Shown: positions 46,790-56,590, counted from the stretch's first letter. The stretch: 64,000 bases of DNA from Sinosporangium album (GCF_900100605.1 NZ_FNCN01000005.1:100828-164827), one strand, 5' to 3'. The notes: a model not told the origin generated them from the sequence alone. Numbers and translations are program-made.

Positions 46790-47326
46790 ATGAGCGCTGT
46801 TCGCAGGAATTGTCCTGCGTTAGTGGCACTGATTCTTGTCCTCTGGTTCAGTGGCTTAGGTATGCCCATGGCGGTGAGTCTTGGCTATCTCGCTGAATCG
46901 CCTGGGATGGGGCCGGTGGGGCTGACGGGGACACTTGGGGTGGTATCCCCTGAAATGGCGGTGGCACACGGCCTGCCCGCCCTGCGGGCCGTGCCGTACG
47001 GCGAGGCCGGGATCGGGGCGCTGCTCCTGGAGAACGTGGCGGCGGCCGTACTCGTGGCGGTCGTGTTCTTCGCGTCGCCGACGGCGGGAGGACGCGTGCG
47101 GTTCTTCGCCGTGGGATGGGCGGTGTTTGTTCTGGGTGCGGTTGTCGCGGGTGTTTTCCGAGGTGTCGTGGCGGCTCAGACGGTCGAGGCGGGGCTCGGG
47201 GCGTATGCGGGCCATCTCCTCGGCGGCGTGGTGGGTGGTGTGGTCTGGGGGGTCGTCCTGGGATGGATGTGTGGAATCGGGGCTCTGGTGGGGAGAGCCG
47301 TTCAGCCCGGAGTGGGTGCCGAATAG
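46790..47326 (+). CDS. Small integral membrane protein, unrecognised
   Basis: A 178-residue Gly/Val/Ala-rich membrane protein with about four helices (near 8-30, 80-100, 108-130 and 142-165). Function unknown. ATG 46790 has no evident Shine-Dalgarno; TAGCGTTAACTTGCC lies just upstream, so leaderless or short-leader transcription is possible. It is divergent from the GH5-like gene and 10 nt ahead of the DUF3039 gene. Confidence 0.72.
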   Translation: MSAVRRNCPALVALILVLWFSGLGMPMAVSLGYLAESPGMGPVGLTGTLGVVSPEMAVAHGLPALRAVPYGEAGIGALLLENVAAAVLVAVVFFASPTAGGRVRFFAVGWAVFVLGAVVAGVFRGVVAAQTVEAGLGAYAGHLLGGVVGGVVWGVVLGWMCGIGALVGRAVQPGVGAE

Positions 47327-47336
47327 ACTCGTCAGA

Positions 47337-47588
47337 GTGAGCACGAAGATCCTTCCCGAGAGCGACGTCACGCCGAAGCTGTCTCACGGCGACGGCGACC
47401 ACGAGCGGTTCTCCCACTACGCTGACCGCAACAAGATCACCGAGAGCATGGTCACCGGTGTTCCGATCCGCGCTCTGTGCGGAAAGGTGTGGGTTCCCAG
47501 CAGGGACCCGAAAAAATACCCGGTTTGTCCGGAATGCAAGGAGATCTATGAGGGTCTCCCCAAGGGAGAGCCCGACGGCGAGAAATAG
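47337..47588 (+). CDS. DUF3039 family protein
   Basis: An 83-residue actinobacterial protein with a probable zinc site: HYAD near 27, RALCGKVWVPSRDPKKYPVC and PECKEIY, giving Cys and CxxC ligands. Function unknown. Start GTG 47337 (MSTKILPESD) follows CAGA. Gene families of this type often lie close to the DEAD/DEAH helicase found here at 51.4 kb. Confidence 0.88.
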   Translation: MSTKILPESDVTPKLSHGDGDHERFSHYADRNKITESMVTGVPIRALCGKVWVPSRDPKKYPVCPECKEIYEGLPKGEPDGEK

Positions 47589-47613
47589 GCGCCGCTGAGG
47601 CCGCCGCCATGAG

Positions 47614-47631
47614 CCGGGTGAAAAAACCCGG
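47614..47631 (+). terminator. Terminator after the DUF3039 gene
   Basis: A 6-bp GC-rich stem, CCGGGT (47614-47619) / ACCCGG (47626-47631), with a GAAAAA loop. Modest strength, no T tract. Confidence 0.5.
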
Positions 47632-47711
47632 TGTTGGTCGCGGACGATCAGGGGTCGCGCGGTTACGGTCGGTTACGTTCCGTGACCACACGCCTGCTAT
47701 CGGGGGACCCC

Positions 47712-48647
47712 ATGACCCGGCGCGCGATCGCCGTCGCTTCGGCCTGCCTGCTGGCGCTCGCCCTGCCCGCCGGGCGCCCCGATCGGGCGCTGGCGGGGGT
47801 CGAGGCCACCTGTCCGGCGCCCAGGCACGACCCCCGCTCCGCCGGGCACGAAGGCCGTGGCCACGGGCCGCACCACCACCATCCGGACGCCGAGGAGGTG
47901 GGCCGGATGGAGGACGACTTCAAGCGGCGCTTCTCGGCGCTGCGCATGGCCCCCCCGACCACGGTCACCGTGCCGCTGTGGGTCCACGTCCTGTCCGACG
48001 GGCAGAATCGCGCCTCCGACCAGGCGGTTCGCAAGCAGGTGGAAACCCTCAACGCCGCCTACAGCGGGCGCTACGGCGGCACCGACACCGGCATGCGCTT
48101 CCGCCTGATGGGCGTCGTCGTCACCGTCAACGCCGACTGGTTCCGCGACCCGCTCGGCCACGAGACGCAGATGAAGGGCACCCTGCGCAAGGGCGGCGTC
48201 GGCACGCTCAACCTCTACCTGGCGCAGCTCAGTGAGCTGGTGCTCGGATACTCGACCTATCCGTTCTGGCTCCGGGGCAATCCCCGGGCCGACGGTGTCG
48301 TCATCGACTGGCGCACCCTCCCCGGGGGCGCGATGCAGGACTTCAACCGGGGCTTCACCGGGGTCCACGAGATCGGCCACTGGCTGGGACTGCTCCACAC
48401 CTTCGAGAACGGGTGCGAGGAGCCGGGCGACCACGTCGACGACACGCCGCCGCAGGCGCGCCCCACCCAGGGGTGCCCGACGTTCGTGGACTCCTGTCCG
48501 GGAGGAGGAGCCGACCCCATCCACAACTTCATGGACTACTCCAACGACGTGTGCATGTCCGAGTTCACCGCTGGTCAGGGCAAGCGGATGCGGGAGATAT
48601 GGGCCACGTATCGCGCTGAAAACCGTGATATTACCCTTAACGGGTGA
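47712..48647 (+). CDS. Secreted zinc metalloprotease, M43 (pappalysin/cytophagalysin) type
   Basis: A 311-residue secreted protease. The signal peptide ends near residue 28 (LALPAGRPDRALA). A His-rich patch HGPHHHHPD sits at 51-59. The metzincin site is HEIGHWLGLLH, with zinc ligands His219, His223 and His229 and catalytic Glu220; the Met-turn is at Met274 in FMDYS. Several Cys residues (235, 255, 262, 281) suggest disulfides. ATG 47712 follows GGGGACC. The stop overlaps the start of the following MFS gene. Confidence 0.9.
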   Translation: MTRRAIAVASACLLALALPAGRPDRALAGVEATCPAPRHDPRSAGHEGRGHGPHHHHPDAEEVGRMEDDFKRRFSALRMAPPTTVTVPLWVHVLSDGQNRASDQAVRKQVETLNAAYSGRYGGTDTGMRFRLMGVVVTVNADWFRDPLGHETQMKGTLRKGGVGTLNLYLAQLSELVLGYSTYPFWLRGNPRADGVVIDWRTLPGGAMQDFNRGFTGVHEIGHWLGLLHTFENGCEEPGDHVDDTPPQARPTQGCPTFVDSCPGGGADPIHNFMDYSNDVCMSEFTAGQGKRMREIWATYRAENRDITLNG

Positions 48648-50128
48648 CAGCCCCAAAGACCCTTGACGCTCCCTACCGCCCTGTTCGGATCTTCGGCCCC
48701 GAGTACCGCACCGCCACCCTCGGCATCGTTCTGGTCGTCACGTTGATCGCTTTCGAAGGCATGGCCGTCGGGGTCGTCATGCCCGCGGTCTCCGCCGACC
48801 TCGACGCCATCGATCTGTACGGCTGGAGCTTCTCGGCCTTCCTCATGTCATGCCTGTTCGCCAACGTGGTGGCAGGGCTGTGGTCGGACCGCAAGGGGCA
48901 CGCGCTGCCGTTCCTGCTGGGTGTTTTCCTGTTCATCGTCGGCATGCTGCTCGCCGGGGTGGCCCAGAGCAAGGAGATGTTCATCCTGGCCCGTGCCGTA
49001 CAGGGGCTCGGCGGGGGAGCCGTCATCGTGGCGGCGTACGTGATGATCGCGCGGGTCTACGTGCCCGAGGCCAGGCCCAAGGTGTTCGCCGCGCTCTCGG
49101 GGGCGTGGGTCGTGCCCGCGCTGGTGGGGCCCAGCGTCTCCGCCCTGATCGCCGACCTCCTGGGATGGCGGTGGGTGTTCTTCGGCATCGTCCCACTGGT
49201 CATCCCCGCGTTGATCATGCTGCTTCCCGCGCTGCGCGTCGGCCCCGCTGCCGGCGCGGTCGGCGCTGCCGACGCGGCCGATGCCGCCGGTGCGACCGGC
49301 GGGGCCGACCAGACCGCTGCGGGGGACCGTACGGCTTCCGGTCCGCCCGCCGGGCTACGCTCCCGCGCGTGGGCCAGGACCGTCGCCGCCACCACGGCCG
49401 CGGGTGGTGCGGGTCTCCTGCTCTACGGCCTGGACACCATGGACAACACGCCCGCCCTGGGGGCGGTGGAGATCATCGTCGGCCTGGCGCTGCTGGCCTT
49501 CGGCCTGCCGCTGCTGCTTCCGCGCCGCGCGCTGCGCTTCGCCAGGGGGCTGCCCACCACGGTCATGATGCGCGGCCTGCTCAGCGCCGCGTTTTTCGGG
49601 GTGAACGCCTTCATCCCCCTCCTGCTCACCAAGGTGCACGGGTTCAGCCTGACCCAGGCGGGGTTCGCGTTGACCATCGGAGCCATAGGCTGGTCGTTCG
49701 GTTCCTACCTCCAGTCCAAGCGCACGTTCGACCGGGTGCGGCTGGTGCGCTTCGGCGCGTGCGCTGTCGCGGCAGGCGTCGCGCTCGCCCTACCGGCGGC
49801 GCTGCCCGGGATGAGTGGGTGGATGGTGGTTCCCGCCTGGCTGGTGGCCGGCCTCGGCATGGGCATCGCCGTCAGCAGTGTGAACGTCACCACGTTGAAG
49901 CAGTCCCCGGAGGGGGAGCAGGGGGTGAACTCCGCCGCCCTGCAGGTCACGGACACGCTGGGCTCCTCGCTGAGCATCGGGGTGGGAGGCGCGGTCATCA
50001 ACATGGCGGGCCACGGGGCAGGGCAGATCGCCACGGGCTTCGCGTTGATCGCGGGGTTGATGACCGCGCTCGGTGTCTTCGGCATCCTGGTGTCGGGCCG
50101 CATGCGCGAAAGCTCATTCGCCACATAG
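48644..50128 (+). CDS. MFS transporter
   Basis: A 494-residue major facilitator with 12 to 14 helices. Motif A-like AGLWSDRKGHALPF is near 75 and RAVQGLGGGAVIVAA near 113. A cytoplasmic loop at about 205-245 carries Ala/Gly/Asp-rich repeats (AADAADAAGAT). Start GTG 48644 overlaps the protease stop (GTGA). There is no adjacent regulator. Substrate unknown. Confidence 0.9.
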   Translation: MTAPKTLDAPYRPVRIFGPEYRTATLGIVLVVTLIAFEGMAVGVVMPAVSADLDAIDLYGWSFSAFLMSCLFANVVAGLWSDRKGHALPFLLGVFLFIVGMLLAGVAQSKEMFILARAVQGLGGGAVIVAAYVMIARVYVPEARPKVFAALSGAWVVPALVGPSVSALIADLLGWRWVFFGIVPLVIPALIMLLPALRVGPAAGAVGAADAADAAGATGGADQTAAGDRTASGPPAGLRSRAWARTVAATTAAGGAGLLLYGLDTMDNTPALGAVEIIVGLALLAFGLPLLLPRRALRFARGLPTTVMMRGLLSAAFFGVNAFIPLLLTKVHGFSLTQAGFALTIGAIGWSFGSYLQSKRTFDRVRLVRFGACAVAAGVALALPAALPGMSGWMVVPAWLVAGLGMGIAVSSVNVTTLKQSPEGEQGVNSAALQVTDTLGSSLSIGVGGAVINMAGHGAGQIATGFALIAGLMTALGVFGILVSGRMRESSFAT

Positions 50129-50168
50129 ATCTCAATGATCACCAATATCCTGTTTTGGCTAGGCAGGC

Positions 50169-51233
50169 ATGGCTGAACCGGGGATCGTCGCAGCGGGAGG
50201 AGGCGCCGTGGACGATGACGAGGTCCCCCCGCGCCGTCGCGGCCGGTTAGGCCGCTGGGGACGCCGTACGGACGACCAGGAAGCCGACGAGTGGAACTCC
50301 TGGCTCACCGCCGGCGATGACGACGAACCCGCCCGCCCGGCCGCCGGGCTCCCGCAGCGCGAGGCGGCGCGTGACCGGCCGCAGGCGCCGCGACGCCTCT
50401 CCATCGGCCGCCCGTCCTTCGTGCGGCCCTACGCCGAACCCGAGCCCGCGGCGGCCGACGAGGGTGACGCGGGCGAGCCGGGCGAGAAGTGGGACGCGCT
50501 GCCGCCGTCGGCACGCTGGTACGGCACGCCCGCCAAACCGGATACGGCGAAGGCGGGCAAAGGCGGGCACCGCGGAGCGATGGTCTTCGGCGTGCTGGGC
50601 GCCGGAGCGGGCGTGGTCGCCGCGACCGTGTGGGGCGTCCTGACGCTCACGGCACCGGAATCCCTCTCGACGGGTGCCGAGGCGAACGCCGACGCCGCCA
50701 CCGGCATCGGCTATCCCATCCCCGACGGGTGGCGCCACGACGCACTGCCGCCGGTCAGCGGATTCACCTCCGCCGTGCGCGGCGGCGGCTCCGTGCTCAT
50801 GATCGGGCCCGGGTCCACGCGGCCCGGTACGGCCGACACGGACAAGAGCGCCTCGGACAAGAGCGCCTCGGACAAGAGCGCCCCGGACAAGAGCGCCCTG
50901 GGCACGAGCGCCTCCGGCAAAGGCGACCCGGACATGAGCGTTCCCGCCAAGGCCGTCGTCGAGCTGACCGAGCTGTACGAGGACCTCCTCCTCCAAGGCA
51001 GCGACGTGGAACTGGTCGAGGACAGGCCCTTCAACGTGGCCGGCTTCACCGGCCACAGCCGCTCGGTGCGCGCCGTCTACAACGATGTGATCAACCGGCC
51101 GGCCTTTCTCCGTGTGTTGGTGCTCACACGTCCCGGGCGCGACGCCGTCGTCCTCGCGGTCTCCCAGCCCGACGGAGACGGGGTGCGGTCGGAGATCGAC
51201 GACATCATGAGCGGGCTGTGGGCGGCTCGCTGA
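50169..51233 (+). CDS. Single-pass membrane protein with extracytoplasmic domain, unrecognised
   Basis: A 354-residue protein. The Arg/Pro/Ala/Asp-rich cytoplasmic part (1-135) precedes one membrane helix at about 136-160. Outside, residues 175-354 form a small alpha/beta domain (GIGYPIPDGWRHD, FNVAGFTGHSRSVRAVYN, VVLAVSQPDGDG). A five-residue tandem repeat interrupts it at about 225-249. Function unknown. The outer domain resembles substrate-free lipoprotein-type domains only in general layout. Confidence 0.78.
   Translation: MAEPGIVAAGGGAVDDDEVPPRRRGRLGRWGRRTDDQEADEWNSWLTAGDDDEPARPAAGLPQREAARDRPQAPRRLSIGRPSFVRPYAEPEPAAADEGDAGEPGEKWDALPPSARWYGTPAKPDTAKAGKGGHRGAMVFGVLGAGAGVVAATVWGVLTLTAPESLSTGAEANADAATGIGYPIPDGWRHDALPPVSGFTSAVRGGGSVLMIGPGSTRPGTADTDKSASDKSASDKSAPDKSALGTSASGKGDPDMSVPAKAVVELTELYEDLLLQGSDVELVEDRPFNVAGFTGHSRSVRAVYNDVINRPAFLRVLVLTRPGRDAVVLAVSQPDGDGVRSEIDDIMSGLWAAR
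50841..50915 (+). repeat. 15-bp in-frame repeat (DKSAS type)
   Basis: Five contiguous 15-bp units starting GACAAGAGCGCCTCG (50841, 50856) and diverging to the fifth (GGCACGAGCGCCTCC, 50901). They encode DKSAS, DKSAS, DKSAP, DKSAL, GTSAS. Confidence 0.9.
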
Positions 51234-51410
51234 AAGCCCGTGCGCGCAAGGGGGGCCGGGGGCCGGGGGGCGGCTCGCGGCCCTCGCGGGCGGTGGCAGG
51301 TTTCGGGGCCCGGGGCCGTACGGAACCCTTTAGCACGGCGACGCGATGATGGCGAGGATCTCGCAGGCTCGGCACGTCCTGTCGGTTCACACGATTACCC
51401 TGGGGTCACT

Positions 51411-53165
51411 GTGAGCACTTTCGCCGCGTCGAACCTGTCGCCTTCCTACCCCGACCGCGCAGCCTGGGGCACGGCGCCCAAGCTGCGGGCGTGGCAGCAG
51501 GAGGCGTTCGATCTCTACTTCCACCGCGAGCCGCGTGACTTCCTCACCGTCGCGACCCCCGGGGCGGGCAAGACGACCTACGCGCTGCGCATCGCCAGTG
51601 AGCTGCTCTCCCGCGGTCTCATCCGGGCCATCACGATCGTGACGCCGACCGAGCACCTCAAGCGGCAGTGGGCCGACGCCGCCGCTCGCGTGGGCATCAA
51701 CATCGACCCCGAGTTCAAGAACAGCCAGGGCTCCACCTCCCGCGACTACATCGGCGTCGCGGTCACCTACGCCCAGGTGGCTATGAACCCGGCCCTCCAC
51801 CGCAACCGCACCGAGATCCGTAAGACCCTCGTCATCTTCGATGAGCTGCACCACGCGGGCGACGCCAAGTCCTGGGGCGACGGCGTCCGCGAGGCGTTCG
51901 AGCCGGCCGCGCGCAGGCTCGGCCTCACCGGCACCCCCTTCCGCTCCGACGACAACCCGATCCCCTTCGTCGAATACGCCGAGGACGGCGACGGCGGGCT
52001 CCGCAGCGTCTCGGACTACTCCTACGGCTACGGGCCGGCTCTCGCCGACGGAGTCGTACGGCCCGTCATCTTCCTCGCCTACTCCGGCGAGATGAAGTGG
52101 CGCACCCGCGCGGGCGACGAGATCGCCGCGACACTCGGCACCCCGCTGACGAAGGACCAGCTGTCCCAGGCGTGGCGCGCGGCGCTCGACCCCAAGGGCG
52201 ACTGGATCCGGCAGGTGCTGACCGCGGCCGACCGCCGCCTCACCGAGGTGCGCAGGGGAGTGCCGGACGCCGGGGGCCTGGTGATCGCGACCGACCACGA
52301 GACGGCCCGTGCCTACGCCAGGCACCTGCGGGCGATCACCGGTGAGGGCGCGACCATCGTGCTGTCCGACGACCCCGGCGCGTCCAAGAAGATCAAAGAG
52401 TTCACCGCGTCGGGGGCCAGATGGCTGGTCGCCGTCCGCATGGTGTCCGAGGGGGTGGACATCCCGCGGCTCTGCGTCGGGGTCTACGCCACCTCGATCT
52501 CCACTCCGCTGTTCTTCGCCCAGGCCGTCGGGCGATTCGTACGCGCCCGCAGGCGCGGCGAGACCGCCTCGGTCTTCCTGCCCTCGGTGCCGACGCTGAT
52601 GGGGCTCGCCGGGGAGATGGAGGCCGAGCGCGACCACGTGCTCGGCAAGCGGCAGCAGGACGACGGGCTCGACGACTCGCTGCTGGAGCAGGCGCAGCGC
52701 AGGCAGGACAGCCCCGACGTGCTCGGCGACGAGCTGCCGTTCGAGACCGTCGAGGCTTCGGCGACGTTCGACCGGGTCCTGTTCGACGGCGGCGAGTTCG
52801 GCACCGCCGCGGCCCCCGGCTCGCCCGAGGAGGAGGACTTCCTCGGCATCCCCGGGCTTCTCGAACCCAAGGAGGTCACCAAGCTCCTCCGCAAGCGCCA
52901 GGCCGACCAGCAGGCCGCCGCCCGGCGCCGCGGGCCGGCCGCCGAGCCCGAGCCGGCCCGCGCCTCGCACGAGGAGCTCGCGGAGCTGCGTAAGGAGCTC
53001 AACGGCCTTGTCGGCGCCTGGAACCACCGCACCGGGCAGCCCCACGGCGTCATCCACTCCGAGCTGCGGCGCGCGTGCGGGGGCCCGCTCATCGCGCAGG
53101 CCACCGCCGAACAGATTCGCGAACGCATCCAGACCATCCGCAAGTGGGCGACACAGCGATCGTGA
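51411..53165 (+). CDS. DEAD/DEAH-box superfamily 2 helicase-like ATPase
   Basis: A 584-residue SF2 protein. Walker A is ATPGAGKTT at 48-56, Walker B is VIFDELHHAGD near 142, and motif III GLTGTPFRSDD follows. Motif VI is probably FAQAVGRFVRARR near 370. The C-terminal 130 residues are charged and helical. Members of this group are widespread in actinobacteria without an assigned role. GTG 51411 (MSTFAASNLS) is taken as start; in-frame upstream sequence of 57 codons is Arg/Gly-rich and unlikely. Confidence 0.9.
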   Translation: MSTFAASNLSPSYPDRAAWGTAPKLRAWQQEAFDLYFHREPRDFLTVATPGAGKTTYALRIASELLSRGLIRAITIVTPTEHLKRQWADAAARVGINIDPEFKNSQGSTSRDYIGVAVTYAQVAMNPALHRNRTEIRKTLVIFDELHHAGDAKSWGDGVREAFEPAARRLGLTGTPFRSDDNPIPFVEYAEDGDGGLRSVSDYSYGYGPALADGVVRPVIFLAYSGEMKWRTRAGDEIAATLGTPLTKDQLSQAWRAALDPKGDWIRQVLTAADRRLTEVRRGVPDAGGLVIATDHETARAYARHLRAITGEGATIVLSDDPGASKKIKEFTASGARWLVAVRMVSEGVDIPRLCVGVYATSISTPLFFAQAVGRFVRARRRGETASVFLPSVPTLMGLAGEMEAERDHVLGKRQQDDGLDDSLLEQAQRRQDSPDVLGDELPFETVEASATFDRVLFDGGEFGTAAAPGSPEEEDFLGIPGLLEPKEVTKLLRKRQADQQAAARRRGPAAEPEPARASHEELAELRKELNGLVGAWNHRTGQPHGVIHSELRRACGGPLIAQATAEQIRERIQTIRKWATQRS

Positions 53166-53169
53166 CCGG

Positions 53170-53274
53170 CTAGAACTCCCGAACCGGACCGGTAGAGCGG
53201 ATCGGACGCCCCGTGCGGCCGTCCACCGCGATCAGCCGTCCGGCCCGCCGCAGCGGCGGGTCGAACGTAGTCAT
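53170..53274 (-). CDS. Possible 34-residue small ORF
   Basis: Minus-strand ORF MTTFDPPLRRAGRLIAV ... VREF between the helicase gene and pncA, with AGGCGATCGC before the ATG. It lies in a 248-nt gap with no other gene. There is no recognisable domain. It may be noncoding. Confidence 0.25.
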   Translation of the reverse strand: MTTFDPPLRRAGRLIAVDGRTGRPIRSTGPVREF

Positions 53275-53413
53275 GCGATCGCCTATGGAGTAATCCGCAC
53301 GCAGCGTTCGGGCAGCGGCGTGGGAAATCCCTGGAGCTGTGGTGATCGTCTGCGTACTCTCCCTAGCCGTAGGGCGCGTGACCCTCGAAGGGAACACCGG
53401 TGGCTGCGTGAGG

Positions 53414-53998
53414 TCAGGCGGGGCGGACGATCGGGGTGCCTGAGAGGGTGACCCCGGCGGCGTCCAGGGAGACCAGGGCGGCGGCGACGGAGGTGGCGGC
53501 GACGCCGGCGGTGAGGTCGAGCAGGACGGTGACGGTGAAGCCGTGGCCGGCGGCGTCGAGGGCCGTGGCGCGCACGCAGTGGTCGGTGGCGATGCCGACG
53601 ACGTCGATGTCGCCGACGCCTCGGGCGCGGAGCCAGTCGACGAGGGTGACGCCGTCGTCGGTGACTCCTTCGAAGCCGCTGTAGGAGGCCGAGTAGGCGC
53701 CCTTGTCGAATACCGCCTCGACGGGCCCGGTGTCGAAGGCGGGGTGGAGTTCCGCTCCGGGGGTGCCGGCGACGCAGTGGACGGGCCAGGAGTCCACGTA
53801 GTCGGGTTCGTCGGAGAAGTGGCTGCCGGGGTTGATGTGGTGGTCGCGGGTCGCCACGACGTGGTCGTAGCGGGCCCGGCTCAGGTGGCGGGTGACGGCG
53901 GCGGCGACGTCGTCGCCGCCGCCGACCGCGAGGCTGCCGCCTTCGCAGAAGTCATTCTGTACGTCCACGACGACCAAGGCTTTTGCCGTACCGTCCAT
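53414..53998 (-). CDS. pncA: Nicotinamidase
   Basis: Hydrolyses nicotinamide to nicotinate. 194 residues of the isochorismatase fold. The catalytic triad is Asp12 (VVDVQNDF), Lys100 (VFDKGAYSASYSGF) and Cys142 (GIATDHCVRATA). Metal ligands Asp53, His55 and His61 are in TRDHHINPGSHF. It lies 19 nt after pncB on the same strand, so the two form an NAD salvage operon. In mycobacteria this enzyme activates pyrazinamide. Confidence 0.95.
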   Translation of the reverse strand: MDGTAKALVVVDVQNDFCEGGSLAVGGGDDVAAAVTRHLSRARYDHVVATRDHHINPGSHFSDEPDYVDSWPVHCVAGTPGAELHPAFDTGPVEAVFDKGAYSASYSGFEGVTDDGVTLVDWLRARGVGDIDVVGIATDHCVRATALDAAGHGFTVTVLLDLTAGVAATSVAAALVSLDAAGVTLSGTPIVRPA

Positions 53999-54017
53999 AT
54001 CTCGACATTAATGGACA

Positions 54018-55304
54018 TTAATCGAAAACGGTGGGTATGGCTGCGTAGCCCCGGCTCAGTTGGTGGGCTTCCTGGGGAAGTTCGGCCATGGAGGCGCGGT
54101 GCCGTTCGCGGGCGGCCTGGATGGAGTCGGCGGCGGCGGGTGTGCCGTTCGTCACCAGGGGGTGCAGGAGCGGGCGGCCTTCGGGGGCGGGCCGGTCGGC
54201 GGTGATCACGGTCTCCGCGGTGGCGATGCCCTCGGCGTTGAGCTGGCGGTATGCCAGTTTCCGCCCTCCTTTGCTGGGCTTGCCGACCGACCGCTTCGCC
54301 ACGGGTCTGATCTCGCCGGAGGCGTCCTCCCGGGCCACGAGCTTGTAGACCAGGGCCGCGGTGGGGGCGCCGGAGCCGGTCACCAGGGCCGTGCCCACGC
54401 CGTAGCCGTCGACGGGCGCGGCGGCCAGGGCCGCGATCGCGTATTCGTCCAGGTCGCTGGTCACCACGATCCGCGTGTCGAACGCGCCGAGGGAGTCCAG
54501 CAGCCCACGCACCTCGTGGGCGACGGCCGCGAGGTCGCCCGAGTCGAGGCGGACCGCGCCGAGCTCGGCGCCGGCAAGCTCGACTCCGACGCGTACGGCG
54601 TGAGCCACGTCGTAGGTGTCGACCAGCAGTGTGGTGTCCCGGCCGAGCGCGTCGATCTGGGCCTGGAAGGCGCCGCGCTCGTCGTCGTGGACCAGGGTGA
54701 AGGCGTGCGCGCTGGTGCCGCTGGTCGGCACGCCGTAGAGGTGCCCGGCCATCAGATTGGAGGTCGAGGCGAACCCCGCGATGTAGGCGGCGCGCGCGGC
54801 GGCCACGGCGGCGATTTCATGGGTGCGCCGTGACCCCATCTCGATGATGGGCCGGTTCCCGGCGGCGTGGACCATGCGGGAGGCCGCCGAGGCGATGGCG
54901 CAGTCGTGGTTCAGGATTGACAGAGTCAGGGTCTCCAAAAGGACGGCCTCGGCGAAGGTGCCTTCGATGACCATGATGGGTGACCCCGGGAAGTAGAGGT
55001 CGCCTTCCCGGTAGCCATACACGTTTCCGGAGAATCGGTAGTCTGCGAGGAAGGCCAGAGTTGGGGGATCCACCACCCGCGTTGACTTGAGGAACTCCAG
55101 TTCCGCGTCTCCGAACCGGAAACCCGTCAAGGCGTCCACCACGCGTTCGGCGCCTGCCACCACGCCGTAGCGGCGGCCCCCCGGCAGGTGGCGTGCGAAG
55201 ACCTCGAAGACGGCGCGTCGATGGGCCGCTCCGCTGCGCAGAGCGGCCTGAAGCATCGTCAGCTCATAGTGATCAGTGAGCAACGCACTGCTCATGGTCA
55301 TCAT
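54018..55304 (-). CDS. pncB: Nicotinate phosphoribosyltransferase
   Basis: Converts nicotinate and PRPP to nicotinate mononucleotide with ATP hydrolysis, the step after PncA. About 428 residues. Family marks: [15 protein letters not shown] near 10, the SRRTHEIAA segment with a catalytic-loop His near 175, [11 protein letters not shown] near 213, [12 protein letters not shown] near 270 and [15 protein letters not shown] near 320. Several ATGs are close together (55295, 55301, 55304); I used the most upstream. The gene is divergent from clpS, 42 nt apart. Confidence 0.93.
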   Translation of the reverse strand: MMTMSSALLTDHYELTMLQAALRSGAAHRRAVFEVFARHLPGGRRYGVVAGAERVVDALTGFRFGDAELEFLKSTRVVDPPTLAFLADYRFSGNVYGYREGDLYFPGSPIMVIEGTFAEAVLLETLTLSILNHDCAIASAASRMVHAAGNRPIIEMGSRRTHEIAAVAAARAAYIAGFASTSNLMAGHLYGVPTSGTSAHAFTLVHDDERGAFQAQIDALGRDTTLLVDTYDVAHAVRVGVELAGAELGAVRLDSGDLAAVAHEVRGLLDSLGAFDTRIVVTSDLDEYAIAALAAAPVDGYGVGTALVTGSGAPTAALVYKLVAREDASGEIRPVAKRSVGKPSKGGRKLAYRQLNAEGIATAETVITADRPAPEGRPLLHPLVTNGTPAAADSIQAARERHRASMAELPQEAHQLSRGYAAIPTVFD

Positions 55305-55346
55305 CACGACTCGAAGACTAGACCTGAGGTAAGGCAGGATGGTGAT

Positions 55347-55637
55347 GTGGGTAGCACTGCTCCAGTCGAGGTTGAGCGTCCGAGTACGGATGTCCGGCCC
55401 GATTTGCCGTGGCTGACGATCGTGTGGAATGACCCCGTGAACCTGATGTCTTATGTCACATATGTCTTCCAGACGGTGTTCGGCTATCCGCGTGCCAAGG
55501 CGGAGAAGCTGATGATGGACGTCCACCACAAGGGGCGTGCCGTGGTGGCCAGCGGCACGCGTGAGGAGATGGAACGCGACGTGCAGATCCTGCACTCGTA
55601 CGGCCTGTGGGCCACGGTTCAGCGGGATTCGGCATGA
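55347..55637 (+). CDS. clpS: ClpS adaptor protein
   Basis: Adaptor that delivers N-degron substrates to ClpC/ClpA. 96 residues; the N-degron pocket segment is [16 protein letters not shown] near 30, and [19 protein letters not shown] near 60 is the conserved Clp-binding side. GTG 55347 follows AGGA at 8 nt. Its stop overlaps the start of the DUF2017 gene. Confidence 0.95.
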   Translation: MGSTAPVEVERPSTDVRPDLPWLTIVWNDPVNLMSYVTYVFQTVFGYPRAKAEKLMMDVHHKGRAVVASGTREEMERDVQILHSYGLWATVQRDSA

Positions 55638-56158
55638 GCACGGGTTTCATCACCGGGGTGCGGGGCGGCGTGGTGGCCACGTTCGACGCCGCCGAGGTGT
55701 CGATCCTGCGCTCCCTGGTGACCCAGGTGCTGGGGTTGGTGGAGCCCGGGGCGACCGGCGACGACCCCCTGGAGCGCGCTCTTGGCATCGGCTCGGCGGA
55801 GGCGCCCTCGGATCCGGTGCTGGCCAGGCTCTTCCCCGCGGCCTACGAGGATCAGGGCGAGGCCGCGGAGTTCCGCAGATACACCGAGGCCACGCTGCGG
55901 GACGCCAAGCGCGCGGACGCCCAGACCATGCTGGAGACCGCGCAGCCCGGCCGGCTCGAACTCAGCGACGACCAGGCGCAGGCGTGGCTGCGCTCGCTCA
56001 ACGACATACGGCTGGCGCTCGGCGTGCGGCTGGAGGTCACCGAGGAGATCCACGAGGAGATCGCCGGCATGTCGCAGGACGATCCTCGTTATCCCGCCTA
56101 CGTCACCTATGACTGGCTGACGTACCTGCAGGACACCTTGGTGCGAGCCCTTTGGTAG
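55634..56158 (+). CDS. DUF2017 family protein
   Basis: A 174-residue all-helical actinobacterial protein of unknown function, co-conserved with clpS. Features include [12 protein letters not shown] near 28, [16 protein letters not shown] near 80 and [21 protein letters not shown] near 115. ATG 55634 overlaps the clpS stop by four nucleotides, indicating coupling. Confidence 0.92.
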   Translation: MSTGFITGVRGGVVATFDAAEVSILRSLVTQVLGLVEPGATGDDPLERALGIGSAEAPSDPVLARLFPAAYEDQGEAAEFRRYTEATLRDAKRADAQTMLETAQPGRLELSDDQAQAWLRSLNDIRLALGVRLEVTEEIHEEIAGMSQDDPRYPAYVTYDWLTYLQDTLVRALW

Positions 56159-56167
56159 CTTCCAGGC

Positions 56168-56575
56168 ATGCTGCGCATTTCCCAGGAGCTGGTTGACAAG
56201 ATCGTTGCCCATGCCCGGGCCGACCACCCGGACGAGGCGTGCGGGGTGGTCGCCGGCCCGGTCGGGTCCGACCGGCCGGAGCGTTTCATCCCGATGGTCA
56301 ACGCCGAGCGTTCCCCGACCTTCTACAGGTTCGACTCGCTGGAGCAGCTGCGCCTCTGGCGGGAGATGGACGACAGGGACGAAGAGCCCGTGATCATCTA
56401 TCACTCCCACACGTCCACCGAGGCGTATCCCTCGCGCACCGACATCAGCTACGCCTCCGAGCCCAACGCGCATTACGTCCTGGTCTCCACGCGGGATGAG
56501 GACAGAGTTGAATTCCGCTCATTCCGCATTCTCGATGGAGTGGTGACCGAGGAAGAGGTCACGGTCGCGGAATAA
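56168..56575 (+). CDS. mec: CysO-cysteine peptidase (JAMM, M67 family)
   Basis: Zinc peptidase of 135 residues that releases cysteine from the CysO-cysteine adduct. The JAMM motif is complete: Glu23 in PDEACGVV, then His79-Ser80-His81, Ser89 and Asp92 in YHSHTSTEAYPSRTD. It is followed by a strong terminator before cysO. Position and motif match mycobacterial mec. A second task, trimming the CysO C-terminus, is discussed as a finding. Confidence 0.95.
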   Translation: MLRISQELVDKIVAHARADHPDEACGVVAGPVGSDRPERFIPMVNAERSPTFYRFDSLEQLRLWREMDDRDEEPVIIYHSHTSTEAYPSRTDISYASEPNAHYVLVSTRDEDRVEFRSFRILDGVVTEEEVTVAE

Positions 56576-56590
56576 GCGGGAGCGATGTCG

